A DNA stretch of 18,408 nt from an uncultured Eggerthella sp. (lineage in GTDB: Bacteria > Actinomycetota > Coriobacteriia > Coriobacteriales > Eggerthellaceae). This document shows positions 6,399-14,791 of this stretch, piece after piece; positions within the stretch are counted from its first letter, which is position 1, and every line of letters begins with the position of its first letter. Made by a program: the position numbers and the translations under genes. Below the pieces are notes generated by a model that saw only the letters and a program-made list of their open reading frames with translations, was not told the origin of the DNA and did not search any database. The DNA is taken from the NCBI GenBank assembly GCA_900551155.1, contig URVA01000018.1, positions 1 to 18,408 on the forward strand, written 5' to 3'.

Positions 6399-6427
6399 AA
6401 AAGGCGCATTCACGGAATGCGCCTTTT
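6399..6427 (-). terminator. Intrinsic terminator of the thioesterase gene
   Basis: AAAAGGCGCATTC (6399-6411) and GAATGCGCCTTTT (6415-6427) form a 13-bp perfect stem around a 3-base loop. On the minus strand it is followed by TTTTTATTTG. It lies about 105 bases after the thioesterase stop. Confidence 0.85.
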
Positions 6428-6533
6428 GGAATATACGAACCAAAAATCGAAGAAAGATATCACTTTAAGGGCTGGCGGGTGGGGTATCAATCAAATATCA
6501 CCCTCTAAACCACCAATAACAAAGCTTTGCCTT

Positions 6534-6911
6534 TTAGTGCTTCTTCTTTCCATACATAGTCATTTGAGAAACATTGAACAATTCACCATCAGATGTACGA
6601 TACTGCTCTACTTTCCACTGAGAAATACGTCCACCCGCACGAATAGGAGTTGCAACCGTCTCTACCGTATCGCCTGCTTTTACGGGAAGAAGATGAGTAC
6701 TGCTTACCTCAACTCCCAGAAAGAAGAATTTATCGTCCTCATAATGTTCAGTGCAACATTCACTTGCCGCATTTTCTGCCAGAGCAGCACTGATACCGCC
6801 ATGCAAAACGCCATGAGGCTGGAGCATATCTTCTGTTACTAACATACGAGTAACATATTTATCAGGACTAGATTCGACAATTTCAATACCAAGAATATCT
6901 GCGAGGGCCAT
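6534..6911 (-). CDS. PaaI-type hotdog-fold acyl-CoA thioesterase
   Basis: A 125-residue single hotdog domain. The signature QPHGVLHGGISAALAENAAS (about 31-50) holds the HGG loop that contacts CoA and the acidic residue (Glu near 46) expected to activate water. The later half, EVSSTHLLPVKAGDTVETVATPIRAGGRISQWKVEQY, follows the family pattern of paired strands. Such enzymes hydrolyse aryl- or acyl-CoA; the closest characterised relatives include PaaI phenylacetyl-CoA and 1,4-dihydroxy-2-naphthoyl-CoA thioesterases. No menaquinone or phenylacetate gene lies nearby, so the substrate is open. AAGGAGG lies 7 bases before the ATG at 6911. It is flanked by its own terminator (6399-6427) and appears monocistronic or the last gene after the membrane protein at 7012-7530. 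Confidence 0.9.
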   Translation of the reverse strand: MALADILGIEIVESSPDKYVTRMLVTEDMLQPHGVLHGGISAALAENAASECCTEHYEDDKFFFLGVEVSSTHLLPVKAGDTVETVATPIRAGGRISQWKVEQYRTSDGELFNVSQMTMYGKKKH

Positions 6912-7011
6912 ATGATTTCCTCCTTGTTAGTCGCTTAAATAGATATTGTAGCGTGTAACCAAACATTGTTTTATGCAAGATCGGCGTTTAAAGAAGGTGG
7001 TTTGATATTTT

Positions 7012-7530
7012 CTATGCTTCGTTTTTTGATAGTGAAGCTTCCTCTTCGTCTTCAGGATGAGGGTGGTTATCAAAATACCCCGTCTGACCTCGAACATTCC
7101 AGGCGCAAGCAGCAAACGCAAGGACTACGACAAGAGAAAGCGTTGTTGCGGGATCAATTTGGCCTTGAGAAACCGCACTCGCCGTTGACCAAGAACTCAA
7201 CAGAGCATCTAAAACAACCAGCCAAAAGAAAACTGTTATTCGCTTTGGATTGTACGCACCCCACAAACCAAGAATTGCAACAATCAGATTAACCGCACCA
7301 TTTGCAATCGTATAAGGACCCACACTGAGAGCAGGAACAAATTCTTGCAAATGAAAGATGTTCAAAAACGAAAGACTCAGCAAACCAATACCTGCAGATA
7401 ACTCAATCACTGCCCACACAATTAGAGCTACACAAAGCCAATGAGTTCGCACTTGCCAGATGGTATAAGGAGTCCCATCCGCTGATATGCGTTGTTTGCG
7501 CTGTTTTTTATCTTTTGCTTTTTTAATCAA
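7012..7530 (-). CDS. Orphan four-helix membrane protein
   Basis: A 172-residue protein I do not recognise. The first ~18 residues are strongly basic (KKAKDKKQRKQR). Four hydrophobic helices follow at about 29-54, 68-90, 96-115 and 125-145, and the C terminus is acidic (HPEDEEEAS). The positive N terminus and helix count suggest both ends are cytoplasmic. The start is a TTG at 7530; an in-frame stop lies two codons upstream and no ATG is available near the N terminus. The SD (GAGG and AAGG) is modest and lies inside a tandem duplication of AGGTTTGAT. The next gene downstream is the thioesterase 100 bases away, with no clear terminator between, so co-transcription is possible. Function unknown. 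Confidence 0.65.
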   Translation of the reverse strand: MIKKAKDKKQRKQRISADGTPYTIWQVRTHWLCVALIVWAVIELSAGIGLLSLSFLNIFHLQEFVPALSVGPYTIANGAVNLIVAILGLWGAYNPKRITVFFWLVVLDALLSSWSTASAVSQGQIDPATTLSLVVVLAFAACAWNVRGQTGYFDNHPHPEDEEEASLSKNEA

Positions 7531-7612
7531 ACCTTATCAAACCTCAAAAGCACTACAAAAGAATGAAAAAAATAACCTTACTTGAGTCGGTGATTACTAC
7601 TTATAACAGAAA

Positions 7613-7638
7613 GGTACCGACCTTTTCAGATCGGTACC
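7613..7638 (-). terminator. Probable terminator of the pheST operon
   Basis: GGTACCGA (7613-7620) and TCGGTACC (7631-7638) form an 8-bp stem around a 10-base loop, about 137 bases after the pheT stop. The minus-strand tail is TTTCTGTT, a short T tract, so efficiency may be moderate. Confidence 0.5.
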
Positions 7639-7774
7639 TCCAAAGTAAACAAATCGACAACTAAACGAGCTGTTCTGGCAAATATCAGCAGATATACAAC
7701 GAACGTTCTAGCGAAAACAGCTAAACAAGCTTTAGCAACGAACCCCGTTTCACGGCTTGTTATCGTGTTGCAGC

Positions 7775-10246
7775 TTAGCCGCGAACCTCAGCACCTGTTG
7801 CTCCGCAAACCTTCTTAATAAGACGAGCATGCTGCTTATCAACTTCTTCAGTAGTAAGCGTACGATCAGCTGCGCGATATTCAAGCGCATATGCCATAGA
7901 CTTTTTGCCAACACCCAAACGTTCTTCATCGCGATATACGTCAAAGAGCTGAGCCTTATCGAGCAACTTGCCACCTGCAGAAGAAATGCAACGAGAAAGC
8001 TGTTCGTGCGTTACTGATTCATCAACCACAAAGGCAACGTCCATGGTAACAGCAGGGAACACTGGAACATCCACGTAATCACGAGCTGGACGAGCACACT
8101 TAATAAGTGCATCCAAATCAAGTTCGAATGCCACTACAGGAGCCTGAACATCATAGGCATCACAAGCAAGCGGATGAATCTCGCCAATCCAACCAAGCAC
8201 CGTGCCACCATCAAGCACCTGAGCTGCACGACCAGGCTGCAAATGAGGAGCCTCTTCAGCACTAAGCGCCTTAAAGCGAGGTTTAGCGATAGCCAATTCA
8301 CGCATCAAGCTTTCAATAACGCCTTTGCCATCAAAGAAGTCAAAGGCAATAGAAGCCTGATTCCATGAAGGATCACTCATGGCACCTGCCATTACCACTG
8401 CCAAACGATTGCGTTCTTTGGGGCTCTTTCTTCCCTCAGCGCCAAAGAAAACAACACCTGTTTCATAGAGCTGAATATTATGAACGCCTCGGCTCTGATT
8501 GTAAGCAACGCTGCGCATAAGACCTGGAATAATGGACTGGCGCATAACTGATTGTTCAGCATTAAGCGGGTTCAGCAGCTCAACAGGAATACCCATGCCC
8601 TCAGTTGGCATACGAAGCTGTTCGAGTTCGTGGGGATCTGCAAACGAATAGGTCATGGTTTCGTTCAAGCCGCACGCACGCAACGTGTTGTTGATTTTAT
8701 CCATGGTGCGCTGAGCTTCCGTTTTAATGCCAACACGACCTGGACCACCTGGCAAAGTGGAAGGAATGCGATCCATGCCATAGAGACGCAGAACTTCCTC
8801 ATATAAGTCAATTTCGCGCTCAAGGTCTGGACGGAACGTAGGAGGAACAACTGTGAGTGTTTGCTCGTCCTTTTCGCTTACCGTACATCCAAGACGCTGC
8901 AGCATATCAACAATGAAATCACGCGGAATGGTTTCGCCCATCATGCCTTGGAAACGAGAAATACGGAAATCCAATACCTCTGATTCGGTCTTGGTGTTGT
9001 ATACATCAATCAAACCTGGGACAACCGTACCGCCCGAAACCTCTGCCAGCAACTGGGCTGCCGCAGCGGACATGCGATCGATTTCAACATCGTCTACACG
9101 ACGCTCATAGCGCATAGAAGACTCGGAGATCAAACCAAGATTACGTGAGGTACGAGAAGTACGTCCTGGTTCGAAAGTTGCTGCTTCAAGCAAGATAGTA
9201 GTGGTTTCATCTGTTACTTCGGTATCCAAACCACCCATAACACCTGCAAGACCAACCGCTTTTTCTGGTGTTGCAATTACCGTCATATCGGTAGTTAATT
9301 CGCGCTCTTCGCCATCAAGAGTAAGAAGCTTTTCGCCCTCTTTTGCAGCACGAACGACCACGTTAGCTTTTCCTGTTTCATCCACCAATTTGTCGTAGTC
9401 AAAGGCATGAAGAGGCTGACCGAACAGGAACAGAATATAGTTAGTTACATCTACTACATTATTAATAGAACGAGCGCCTGCTGCTGTTACGCGCTCTGCT
9501 AACCAGTCAGGACTTGGGCCAACTTTTACATTCTTGATAACACGCGCCGTATAGCGAGGGCAGCGATCGGTATCTTCTACCGTTACCGCTGCCAATTGTT
9601 CAATAGAAGGTAGATCTGCCCCTTCTTTAAGAGCAGCCTCCATTTCATCAAGAGGATTTTTAGCATCTACGGCATACATAGCACCTACTTCACGTGCCAT
9701 GCCAACCATAGACAAACAATCAGGACGATTAGGGGTAATCTCAAGATCCAAAACGGTATCGGAAAGCTTCAGGTAATCCGCAAGGGGCATACCGATAGGA
9801 GCATCCTCGGGCAAAATCATAATGCCATCATGATCGGATCCGATACCCAATTCACGAGCTGAACAATTCATACCGCAGCTTACCACGCCACGAAGCTTGG
9901 ACTTTTTAATCTTGAAATCACCAGGTAAAACCGCACCAATAGTTGCAACAACAACGTGGTCTCCCTGATTAAAGTTCTGAGCACCACAAACAATCTGCAA
10001 AGGTTCAGGGTTTCCATCTTTGTCCACATTTGCAGCACCAACATCAACCTTGGTTACCCACATATGATCAGAATCGGGATGGGCTTGCTTTTCTAAAATC
10101 TGACCCGTAACTACGTGGTCGTACATATCCCCCGTACGTTCCACGCCTTCTACACCAGTACCCGTTAAATCCAAACGATCGCAAAACGCTTTTAAGTCGG
10201 CAGGTACCTCTACATATTCAGAAAGCCATTTAAGAGAAACTTTCAT
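7775..10246 (-). CDS. pheT: Phenylalanyl-tRNA synthetase beta subunit
   Basis: An 823-residue beta chain of the (alpha-beta)2 phenylalanyl-tRNA synthetase, which charges tRNA-Phe in the cytoplasm. It starts with the typical MKVSLKWLSEYV. It then shows the OB-fold tRNA-binding domain (about 40-155; VTGQILEKQAHPDSDHMWVTKVD), the B3/B4 editing domain (about 210-390), the B5 domain (about 410-480), the catalytic-like core (about 490-710) and a C-terminal FDX-ACB anticodon-binding domain with YRDEERLGVGKKSMAYALEYRAADRTL. Length is normal for the family. It lies 108 bases downstream of pheS in the same direction and is presumably co-transcribed under the T-box. Its SD (AAAGG) is close to the start and weak. 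A probable terminator follows at 7613-7638. Confidence 0.98.
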   Translation of the reverse strand: MKVSLKWLSEYVEVPADLKAFCDRLDLTGTGVEGVERTGDMYDHVVTGQILEKQAHPDSDHMWVTKVDVGAANVDKDGNPEPLQIVCGAQNFNQGDHVVVATIGAVLPGDFKIKKSKLRGVVSCGMNCSARELGIGSDHDGIMILPEDAPIGMPLADYLKLSDTVLDLEITPNRPDCLSMVGMAREVGAMYAVDAKNPLDEMEAALKEGADLPSIEQLAAVTVEDTDRCPRYTARVIKNVKVGPSPDWLAERVTAAGARSINNVVDVTNYILFLFGQPLHAFDYDKLVDETGKANVVVRAAKEGEKLLTLDGEERELTTDMTVIATPEKAVGLAGVMGGLDTEVTDETTTILLEAATFEPGRTSRTSRNLGLISESSMRYERRVDDVEIDRMSAAAAQLLAEVSGGTVVPGLIDVYNTKTESEVLDFRISRFQGMMGETIPRDFIVDMLQRLGCTVSEKDEQTLTVVPPTFRPDLEREIDLYEEVLRLYGMDRIPSTLPGGPGRVGIKTEAQRTMDKINNTLRACGLNETMTYSFADPHELEQLRMPTEGMGIPVELLNPLNAEQSVMRQSIIPGLMRSVAYNQSRGVHNIQLYETGVVFFGAEGRKSPKERNRLAVVMAGAMSDPSWNQASIAFDFFDGKGVIESLMRELAIAKPRFKALSAEEAPHLQPGRAAQVLDGGTVLGWIGEIHPLACDAYDVQAPVVAFELDLDALIKCARPARDYVDVPVFPAVTMDVAFVVDESVTHEQLSRCISSAGGKLLDKAQLFDVYRDEERLGVGKKSMAYALEYRAADRTLTTEEVDKQHARLIKKVCGATGAEVRG

Positions 10247-10354
10247 AACCTTTATCTTTCTACTCTTTAGACTAGCACATCATCAATGTTGCTCTGCATA
10301 AACCATGCTGACTTGATGACGCTTGCCTAATGATTACTCGGTAGTTACTTCGCT

Positions 10355-11425
10355 TTAGAACTGACGCAAGAAGCGCATATCGCCTTCAAGCAACATACGC
10401 AAATCAGGAACGTCGTACTTTAAGCAGGCGACACGTTCGACACCTACACCGAATGCGAACCCTGAATATACTTCAGGGTCAATGCCTGACATACGCAAAA
10501 CATTAGGGTCTACCATGCCGCAACCAAGGATTTCCAGCCAACCAGTACCCTTACACATACGACAGCCTTCGCCGTGACAAATTCCGCAAGAAACGTCTAC
10601 CTCGGCAGAGGGCTCCGTAAAGGGGAAGAAGTGCGCACGGAAACGCGTCTTGCGATCGGGGCCAAACATTTCTTTACAGAAGTATTCAAGTGTGCCCTTC
10701 AAATCGCCAAAAGTAATATTTTTATCAATAGCAAGGCCTTCACACTGGGTGAACTGAGGCAAGTGCGAAGGGTCTGCCACATCGCGACGGTATACCTTAC
10801 CAGGAGCGATTACATAAATCGGCAAATCCTGGTCTTCCATAGCATGAACTTGAACGCCTGAAGTTTGAGTACGAAGCAAAACATCTGATTCACCACGAAC
10901 GCGACTATGCTCGCCAGAGAAATCGCGAACATAGAAGGTATCTTGCATGGAACGGCTTGGATGATCTGCGGGAGCATTCAGCGCGGTAAAGTTATACCAG
11001 TCGGTTTCTACTTCAGGACCAGTTGCTACTGAATAACCCAAGCCTAAAAAGATTTCAGAAATTTCATCAGAAATCGCATTAATAAGATGACGGGTGCCCA
11101 TCTGCTGTACACGACCAGGAAGAGTTACGTCAACAGCACTTGCTTCCATTTTTGCTTCAAGCTCAGAAAACGAAAGTTCCTTCTTCTTAGCATCAAGTGC
11201 TGCTTCGATTTCATTGCGGGCCGCATTGACCGTCTTGCCTACTTCGGCTCGATGCTCTTTTTCAATCTGACCCATCGAGCGCAAATAGCCCGTCAAAGAG
11301 CCTGACTTACCAACAACTTCAACGCGAATTTTCTCAAGCGCTTCCGTATCCGGCGCCTGAGCAATGGCCGACAAAGTATCGGCATGGAGGGATTTTACGT
11401 CATCTACTACTGACATTCCTCGCAT
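10355..11425 (-). CDS. pheS: Phenylalanyl-tRNA synthetase alpha subunit
   Basis: A 356-residue catalytic alpha chain. The N-terminal coiled-coil (about 5-95) binds tRNA and the class II aminoacylation core follows. It contains TGPEVETDWYNFTALNAPADHPSR, LLRTQTSGVQ, VYRRDVADPSHLPQFTQCEG and the motif 3 region GFAFGVGVERVACLKY. Between FPFTEPSAEVDV and GTGWLEILG lies a Cys cluster C-x2-C-x4-C-x2-C (residues 280-291), a zinc-finger-like insertion known from some bacterial PheS lineages. Two starts are possible: ATG at 11425 (AGGAAAGG before it) and ATG at 11416, giving MSVVDDVKS, which may be the better N terminus. The gene is controlled by the T-box at 11501-11885 and followed by pheT. Confidence 0.97.
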   Translation of the reverse strand: MRGMSVVDDVKSLHADTLSAIAQAPDTEALEKIRVEVVGKSGSLTGYLRSMGQIEKEHRAEVGKTVNAARNEIEAALDAKKKELSFSELEAKMEASAVDVTLPGRVQQMGTRHLINAISDEISEIFLGLGYSVATGPEVETDWYNFTALNAPADHPSRSMQDTFYVRDFSGEHSRVRGESDVLLRTQTSGVQVHAMEDQDLPIYVIAPGKVYRRDVADPSHLPQFTQCEGLAIDKNITFGDLKGTLEYFCKEMFGPDRKTRFRAHFFPFTEPSAEVDVSCGICHGEGCRMCKGTGWLEILGCGMVDPNVLRMSGIDPEVYSGFAFGVGVERVACLKYDVPDLRMLLEGDMRFLRQF

Positions 11426-11500
11426 CCTTTCCTACCTACTCATACGACGTGTCTGTGTGCGTAGACAAAATACGCATTAGCACAAGCACTATCGCAAAAT

Positions 11501-11885
11501 AAAAAGAGCCCTTCTCATCCTTTACTTCCAAGGACGAGAAGGGCTCTCGCGGTACCACCCTGGTTGATGTTTTGACCGTCAACTGTATTCGTTCAATTCT
11601 TGCGCGTTACAAATGCACGAAACACCCATAACAAAAGTCTGGCGAAATCAAAACACCCACTCTTACGCTCTATTACGGGAGCGCCCGTCAAAGCTACTAC
11701 ATCCATGCAAAACAGTTTAAATCGTCAAAATTCGGAGTCGCAAAGATCCGAATCACCCAGACACATTTCCTAAAGAGAAAAGGAAACTGTTTCCACATCC
11801 TGCGTTCACTTTGATGCTCAGAAGGGAATCATGTCAGCGATTCATGTTGCTTTTCCAGCCAAGAAGCAACTCTCTGAAACGAACC
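11501..11885 (-). promoter_or_regulatory. T-box riboswitch, phenylalanine-specific, upstream of pheST
   Basis: Read on the minus strand, the T-box sequence AGGGTGGTACCGCG (11561-11548) matches the family consensus. Its UGGU can pair with the ACCA end of uncharged tRNA. GCGAGA and AGG of this element pair with UCUCGU and CCU downstream to form the antiterminator. The competing terminator is an 18-bp stem (11547-11530 with 11522-11505) ending in TTTTT. Stem I is visible from about 11876: CAGAG, an arm GTTGCTT/AAGCAAC with GGCTGGAAA at its tip, then the specifier loop with UUC (11828-11826), a Phe codon, and the closing CTTCTG. A conserved CCCGTAATAGAGCG segment lies between. Uncharged tRNA-Phe is expected to allow read-through into pheS. 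Confidence 0.95.
11505..11547 (-). terminator. T-box terminator stem
   Basis: AGAGCCCTTCTCGTCCTT (11547-11530) pairs with the strand at 11522-11505 over 18 bp, including one G-U pair, with a 7-base loop and five T residues. It is the default off-state of the pheST T-box. Confidence 0.92.
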
Positions 11886-11957
11886 ACGGTATTGGCTTAC
11901 GCTTTACACCCAAGCACTACCGCTCGTGACATGCTGTCTTCGTCAATGCATGTGGCA

Positions 11958-11983
11958 AGAAGTATAACGCAAAGAATACTTCT
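11958..11983. promoter_or_regulatory. Possible pheST promoter region with inverted repeat AGAAGTAT-N10-ATACTTCT
   Basis: On the minus strand AGAAGTAT (11983-11976) and ATACTTCT (11965-11958) are perfect 8-base arms. A -10-like TATACT (11966-11961) overlaps the second arm, and a start near 11955 would precede T-box stem I by about 80 bases. The -35 match is poor, so the promoter is tentative. The repeat could be an operator for a second layer of control. Confidence 0.35.
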
Positions 11984-12131
11984 ACCGAAACCGCTTTTAT
12001 GAGAAACCTCACTTTTATTACAGTGTTTGGCTTGTTTTTACTACTGCAGTTGGCCAATTACTATTACCGTGCTTGCTCGAATATTGCTACGGTAATTGCA
12101 AACTTCGCCGCTGTATTAGCCAAAACTATTA

Positions 12132-13931
12132 TTAGTTATTCGTCTGCCCCGTTTGATTGTTAAGCATTTCACGTACATGGGCGCTCGACTGATCAAGACG
12201 CGCTGCAGCTACCACAATATTACGTGCCTCTGCTTCAGGATCTGCCTTTTCCTTCTTGCTTGGACGACGTGCCAACACTCGTTGCAACTCTGCCATGTCC
12301 GCTTTAATCTGACGCTTTTCGTGCTTATCTACCTGCTTACCCAAGGAAGCCAGTGCTTGGTTGCATTCGCTCAAAAGATCGTTTGCCTTTTGACGAACAT
12401 CCATAGTTGCACGACGGAATTCATCTTCTTCGGCATAGTCCTTCGCATCTTGAATCGCACGCTCAATTTCTTCATCGCTCATACGATCGGAATCATCGAT
12501 AACGATGGATTGTTCGCGTCCCGAATCCAAATCCTTTGCCGATACCGTCAAAATACCATTGGTATCAATATCGAAGGTAACTTCAATTTTCGGAACTCCT
12601 GCAGGAGCACGCTTGATGCCCTTCAAGCGAAACGTACCGATAGCCTTGTTGTCTGCCGCCATAGGACGCTCGCCCTGCAAAACCTTAATTTCAACACTCG
12701 TCTGAAACGGAGCTGCAGTACTGAATATTTGCGAATAGTGAACAGGTAACGTTGTATTGCGCTCTACCAGACGAGTTGCCACGCCACCTACCGTTTCAAT
12801 CGACAGAGAAAGCGGCGTTACATCGAGAAGCAGCAAGCTGTTCGCCTGCACAATACCAGACGATGAAGCTGATAACGTTTCCCCCTGAATAGCAGCACCC
12901 GTTGCCACGCATTCATCAGGATTGATGGAAGAAGACGGCTCTTTCCCCGTAAGTGCCCGTACATGGTTTTGTACCGCAGGAATACGAGTAGAGCCACCAA
13001 CAAGCAGCACGCAACCTAGCTCTGAAGCAGCAATAGCTGCATCATTTAAGGCAGACTGCACAGGACCTGTAGTCTTTTCTACTAGATGGGCAGTCAAGCG
13101 ATCGAATTCAGCACGCGTGAGCGTAATGTCCATATGCAATGGCCCAGATGAGCCTTGAGCAATAAAGGGTAAGTTAATTTGCGTAGAAGTAGCCGTCGAA
13201 AGCTCTTTTTTTGCTTGTTCTGCCGCTTCAAGAACTCTCTGCATTGCCATAGCATCGCGTTGGAGATTTACTCCTGTTTGCTGCTCAAAAGCTTGTAGCA
13301 AATACTGCGCAACGCATTCGTCGAAATCGTCGCCGCCTAGATGATTGTCTCCCGAAGTTGCCAGTACTTCGATTACATCATCGCCTATTTCAATAATGGA
13401 CACATCAAAGGTACCGCCACCTAAGTCATAGACCATGACTTTTTGAGCAGCACCATTATCAAGACCATAAGCCAAAGCCGCACTAGTAGGTTCATTGATT
13501 ATACGCAACACGTTAAGACCAGCAATACGTCCTGTATCTTTTGTTGCCTGACGTTGAGAGTCATCAAAATAAGCAGGAACAGTAATAACAGCATCGGTTA
13601 CTTCTTGCCCTAAGAAGTTTTCTGCATCACGACGCAACTTGGTTAAAATCATCGCAGAAAGCTCTTGAGGAGAATATGCTTTACCATCGATCTTTGTTTG
13701 CCACTTTGTTCCCATGTGGCGCTTTACCGAGGAAATAGTACGTTCGGGATTTACCGCTGCTTGACGTTGAGCAATGCTACCAACAAGACGTTCGCCGTCT
13801 TTAGAAAACGCCACCACGCTTGGTGTTGTACGCTCGCCTTCTGCATTAGGAATAATAGTTACACGACCACCCTCCATTGTTGCCATACAACTATTAGTGG
13901 TTCCTAAATCGATTCCAATTGCAGCACCCAT
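12132..13931 (-). CDS. dnaK: DnaK (Hsp70) chaperone, divergent copy linked to a J-protein
   Basis: A 599-residue Hsp70, an ATP-driven protein-folding chaperone of the cytoplasm. The nucleotide-binding domain shows GIDLGTTNS (6-14), ITVPAYFDDSQRQATKD (116-132), DLGGGTFD (169-176) and LLVGGSTRIPA (309-319). The interdomain linker LLLLDVTPLSL is at about 366-376, then the substrate-binding beta domain (to ~480) and a helical lid. Wording at several conserved sites differs from the usual housekeeping DnaK (NEPTSAA, DDSQRQ, PLSLSIE), and grpE and hspR are absent next to it. With the gene order, this suggests a second, specialised DnaK, but the rest of the genome is not visible. GAGGA lies 6 bases before the ATG at 13931. 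It is 71 bases after the J-protein gene and probably in its operon. No CIRCE or HAIR heat-shock operator was seen. Confidence 0.95.
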   Translation of the reverse strand: MGAAIGIDLGTTNSCMATMEGGRVTIIPNAEGERTTPSVVAFSKDGERLVGSIAQRQAAVNPERTISSVKRHMGTKWQTKIDGKAYSPQELSAMILTKLRRDAENFLGQEVTDAVITVPAYFDDSQRQATKDTGRIAGLNVLRIINEPTSAALAYGLDNGAAQKVMVYDLGGGTFDVSIIEIGDDVIEVLATSGDNHLGGDDFDECVAQYLLQAFEQQTGVNLQRDAMAMQRVLEAAEQAKKELSTATSTQINLPFIAQGSSGPLHMDITLTRAEFDRLTAHLVEKTTGPVQSALNDAAIAASELGCVLLVGGSTRIPAVQNHVRALTGKEPSSSINPDECVATGAAIQGETLSASSSGIVQANSLLLLDVTPLSLSIETVGGVATRLVERNTTLPVHYSQIFSTAAPFQTSVEIKVLQGERPMAADNKAIGTFRLKGIKRAPAGVPKIEVTFDIDTNGILTVSAKDLDSGREQSIVIDDSDRMSDEEIERAIQDAKDYAEEDEFRRATMDVRQKANDLLSECNQALASLGKQVDKHEKRQIKADMAELQRVLARRPSKKEKADPEAEARNIVVAAARLDQSSAHVREMLNNQTGQTNN

Positions 13932-14002
13932 GTAAGATCCTCTTTTCTTAGATAACGCTTCGTAAACCTACAAGGTTCACGCAAGCGACGCGATACCTGA
14001 TC

Positions 14003-14791
14003 CTAGATACAAAAAATTCCCAAATTCGAGCAGCCATACATACCCAAGCACAAACCGCAGCAAATCATATTAGGATCCATGCCTACCGTAAAGCCGCGTT
14101 CCTTGCCTTCCTGCTGATAGGCTGCACCTGCCATCTGGAATTGCTGTTGCGCTTGTCGATATTCGCGATTGTTCGGATCAAGTTTTATAGCACGGCGAAT
14201 TTGTTCGTTTGCCATCATTGAATTGCCTACACCATGATTAGCAATAGCGCTAATGTAATACCAGCGAGCATTCCTACCCGTACTTGTTACCTGATTTAAG
14301 ATATTGACCGCCTGCTGGTATCTACCAACATTGATGGCATCAATAGCATTGCGAACCTCGGCAGTGTCAGATGGTGTGGCTTCTGGGTGAATAGCACCAA
14401 AGCCCCCCATACCACCAAAACCGAAAATGTCATCAAAATCAATAGTAGACCAGCCATAAGGACCAGAAGAACTATAGCCCTGGCCAGGTCCACCAGAACC
14501 GTATCCTTGAGCAGAGCCACCTGCGCCAGATCCGCCATAACCAGCCCCAGCACCGTAGCTGCCATAGCCTCCTTGTGCACCAGCCGCACGACGATCACTC
14601 GCTTTATATTTTTCAGGATTAGTAATTCGATCGTATGCTTCGTTGATCTCATTCATACGTTCAGCAGCTTTGGGATCATTAGGATTTAAGTCTGGATGAT
14701 TTTCGCGTGCCTTTTTACGATATGCTTTTTTAATTTCGTCAGCCGATGCATCTCGGCTTACACCCAAAACCTCATAGGGGTCTTTAACCAT
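14003..14791 (-). CDS. J-domain co-chaperone with Gly-rich linker, TPR-like region and Cys-rich tail
   Basis: A 262-residue non-canonical DnaJ. The J domain (3-60) holds the HPD motif (32-34) that stimulates Hsp70 ATPase. A Gly/Tyr/Ser-rich linker follows (about 70-112), then DIFGFGGMGGFG as in the G/F region. Residues about 140-215 look like TPR helices (NAIDAINVGRYQQAVNILNQV; ANEQIRRAIKLDPNNREY). The last 19 residues hold five Cys (244, 245, 248, 254, 261). The zinc-finger and C-terminal substrate domains of classic DnaJ are missing. The frame is open upstream to 14839, but ATG at 14791 has AAAAAGGA 6 bases before it and begins the J domain. The start overlaps the end of the DUF5685 gene by 8 bases, implying translational coupling. 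DnaK follows 71 bases downstream and is the obvious partner. Confidence 0.93.
   Translation of the reverse strand: MVKDPYEVLGVSRDASADEIKKAYRKKARENHPDLNPNDPKAAERMNEINEAYDRITNPEKYKASDRRAAGAQGGYGSYGAGAGYGGSGAGGSAQGYGSGGPGQGYSSSGPYGWSTIDFDDIFGFGGMGGFGAIHPEATPSDTAEVRNAIDAINVGRYQQAVNILNQVTSTGRNARWYYISAIANHGVGNSMMANEQIRRAIKLDPNNREYRQAQQQFQMAGAAYQQEGKERGFTVGMDPNMICCGLCLGMYGCSNLGIFCI

Larger units (their letters stand above)
6021..6533. other. Long structured upstream region of transporter copy 2
   Basis: This 513-base stretch carries no convincing protein gene. In the minus-strand direction it holds the thioesterase terminator (6399-6427), palindrome GAACGCGTTC and promoter (6260-6298), an early terminator hairpin (6216-6238), and three further hairpins with a direct repeat GCATAAAGCT (6126-6117 and 6094-6085) before the transporter start. 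Confidence 0.6.

Noticed and set aside
12063..12096. Inverted repeat ATTACCGT/ACGGTAAT downstream of dnaK as terminator
   Set aside because: The 18-base loop and lack of a T tract on the minus strand make an intrinsic terminator unlikely; no better dnaK terminator was found.
13932..14002. Search for CIRCE (TTAGCACTC-N9-GAGTGCTAA) or HAIR (CTTGAGT-N7-ACTCAAG) heat-shock operators near dnaK and the J-protein gene
   Set aside because: None is present in the gaps around 13932-14002 or 15624-15746. A lone CTTGAGT at 7581-7587 has no inverted partner and is far away.
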